From positions 1 through 32,557 of the forward strand of contig NZ_NIRT01000033.1 in NCBI RefSeq assembly GCF_003207795.1: 32,557 nt of DNA. Direction: 5' to 3'. The notes below the pieces were generated by a model. The model was given only the letters and a program-made list of their open reading frames with translations, did no database searches and was not told the DNA's origin. Positions 31,540 through 32,557 of the stretch are shown piece by piece (positions within the stretch are counted from its first letter, which is position 1; each line of letters starts with the position of its first letter). Source of the DNA: Komagataeibacter nataicola (GTDB taxonomy: Bacteria > Pseudomonadota > Alphaproteobacteria > Acetobacterales > Acetobacteraceae). Made by a program: the position numbers and the translations under genes.

Positions 31540-32240
31540 GCCACACCCAGCCGCTGCAGCCCATCGGCGGTGGCCACGATCACCTCCGACGTGCGGCCAA
31601 TAAACAGCCCGGTCTCGATCACGCCCACGATCTGCTCAAGCTGGCGCTGCAGGCCAACGGAATCGGCAATCGGGCCAAAATTGCAGTCAAGAATCATGTT
31701 GCCGCCATCGGTCACGAACACATTCCCGCCCCGGTCCAGCCGCTGGCTGACCCTGGCACCAAGCGCTTCAAGCTGGCGGGCGGTGTTGGTCCAGCCAAAA
31801 TTGGCTACTTCCACCGGCACCGGCACACGCGTGCCCAGACGATCGACGATCTTGCTGTCATCAACCACCACCACGAATTTGCGCGCGGCGGCCGCCACGA
31901 TCTTCTCGCGGAACAGCGCGCCGCCCAGCCCCTTGATCAGGTTGAGCGTGCCGCGCTCGACCTCATCGGCGCCGTCGATGTCGATATCGATCTGCGGATG
32001 GGTGGCGAAGGTGACGAGCCTGATGCCGTGCGAGCGCGCCTGCTCGGCCGAATGCTCGGATGTGGGAATGGCGCAAAAGCGCAGGCCATCCGCCCAGCGG
32101 CGGCCCAGCTCCTCGATCATGAAGGCCGACGTGCTGCCCGAGCCAAGGCCGACCACCATGCCTTCCTTGACCATGTCAGCCGCTTCAAGTGCGGCCTGCC
32201 GCTTCAGTTCTGCCCGTGGGTCCGCGTTATGGGTGGACAT
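31536..32240 (-). CDS. rpiA: Ribose-5-phosphate isomerase A
   Basis: Interconverts ribulose 5-phosphate and ribose 5-phosphate. 234 residues from ATG 32240, with AGAGGAAG upstream; the extension to 32267 is not used. Motifs: VGLGSGSTSAFMIEEL, DIDIDGADEVERGTLNLIKG, GGALFREKIVA and VVVVDDSKIVDRLG, and the C-terminal GVIETGLFIGRTSEV. First gene of the tightly packed rpiA-gntK-phosphatase-kinase block. Confidence 0.96.
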   Translation of the reverse strand: MSTHNADPRAELKRQAALEAADMVKEGMVVGLGSGSTSAFMIEELGRRWADGLRFCAIPTSEHSAEQARSHGIRLVTFATHPQIDIDIDGADEVERGTLNLIKGLGGALFREKIVAAAARKFVVVVDDSKIVDRLGTRVPVPVEVANFGWTNTARQLEALGARVSQRLDRGGNVFVTDGGNMILDCNFGPIADSVGLQRQLEQIVGVIETGLFIGRTSEVIVATADGLQRLGVA

Positions 32241-32260
32241 GCGCTGCTTCCTCTTCCTGC

Positions 32261-32325
32261 GGGGCATCCCGGCCTTGGGTGCCCCGTCGTTTTTATTTGG
32301 CCCTGCACCGTATCATGCCGATACG
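32261..32325 (-). promoter_or_regulatory. Leader hairpin and inverted repeat upstream of rpiA
   Basis: GGGGCATCCC (32261-32270) pairs with GGGTGCCCC (32277-32285), a stable hairpin just before the rpiA ribosome binding site. On the plus strand it is followed by TCGTTTTTA, so it could also stop antisense transcription. Further upstream, CGTATC-ATGCC-GATACG (32309-32325) is an inverted repeat that could be an operator. The 98-base gap between pgl and rpiA may therefore hold its own promoter. Confidence 0.4.
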
Positions 32326-32338
32326 ATACGCCACGCAC

Positions 32339-32557
32339 TTATTGCCCTGCTGCCGCCTTGTCCATAAGCCAGATGAGTTCGCCCTCGGTGGTGATGTGGC
32401 TGGCAGGCTCCGCCGGGTCACCGGCACGCACTTTTGCAAAGGCTTCGCGCTTGCCGGCACCCGCGAGCATGAACACCACATGGCGGCTGGAATGGATGGC
32501 GGGATAGGTCAGCGTGAGGCGGGTGTGGGGTGCATCATCGGGCACGCAGGTCGAGAC
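32339..32557 (-). CDS. pgl: 6-phosphogluconolactonase, C-terminal part (runs off the window)
   Basis: The frame is open to the window edge and ends with TAA at 32339; 72 residues are seen. RLTLTYPAIHSSRHVVFMLA followed by GAGKREAFAKV and a tail ending AAAGQ match the C terminus of the Pgl/DevB lactonase family (typical 230-240 residues). It hydrolyses 6-phosphogluconolactone after glucose-6-phosphate dehydrogenase. Its N terminus lies beyond the window. With rpiA and gntK downstream it marks an oxidative pentose phosphate operon; zwf and gnd may lie further upstream. Confidence 0.85.
   Translation of the reverse strand, partial: VSTCVPDDAPHTRLTLTYPAIHSSRHVVFMLAGAGKREAFAKVRAGDPAEPASHITTEGELIWLMDKAAAGQ

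Overview
The window looks like chromosomal DNA of an acetic acid bacterium (Alphaproteobacteria, Acetobacteraceae; Komagataeibacter or Gluconacetobacter is my best guess, made from gene content and base composition without a database). It is GC-rich and densely coding. It holds core genes: rplM-rpsI, rpmJ, glnB-glnA, zapA-6S RNA-fau, EF-P and its modification enzymes, fba, rpiA, pgl, tRNA-His and tRNA-Asp. I see no prophage, transposase, CRISPR array or plasmid functions, and every intergenic stretch is shorter than 300 bases.

Layout. 98-1638: a small membrane protein, a secreted DNA/RNA non-specific endonuclease and a small conserved-looking protein. 1744-2735 (minus): rplM-rpsI. 2967-5179: a membrane-anchored envelope protein coupled to a Rossmann-fold NAD(P)-binding protein. 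5253-6578 (minus): tRNA-His and a class I aminotransferase. 6733-8645: glnB-glnA. 8828-10669: a quinone oxidoreductase and an alpha/beta hydrolase. 10797-13443: an orphan TonB with a long cytoplasmic tail, then AMP nucleosidase. 13521-15752 (minus): small ORF, zapA, 6S RNA, fau and a YmdB-type phosphoesterase. 15809-17916: unknown ORF, class I aldolase, thiE-like gene. 17993-19018 (minus): HEAT-repeat protein. 19240-22032: epmA, epmB and efp, the complete core EF-P beta-lysylation set. 22132-26037: inositol monophosphatase family protein, then an OmpA-like exported protein, a MotA/TolQ-like channel and a MotB-like protein. 26156-26972 (minus): TPR-like exported protein and rpmJ. 27071-29346: oxyR divergent from ahpC-ahpD. 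29485-29561: tRNA-Asp. 29687 to the end (minus): pgl, rpiA, gntK, a low-molecular-weight phosphatase and a fructosamine-kinase-family protein, the last four with overlapping or abutting ends.

The main structure not explained by genes is a dispersed repeat present six times (near 1.2, 13.5, 17.9, 19.1, 26.1 and 29.6 kb). A full copy is about 85 bp: an outer inverted repeat enclosing two separate perfect hairpins, so one strand can fold as a three-way junction. Every copy lies just 3' of a gene, four of the six between convergent transcription units, and none in a divergent promoter region. Two copies share the same internal deletion. It behaves like a mobile or domesticated bidirectional terminator or 3'-end element.

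Other candidates for new biology are the stator-like OmpA/MotA/MotB cluster, which has no flagellar or Zorya genes beside it; a putative sugar-phosphate deglycation pair fused into a pentose-phosphate operon; and a C10 tract between promoter-like boxes upstream of the TonB gene. All functions are read from sequence motifs by eye. No alignments, structure predictions or searches were run.
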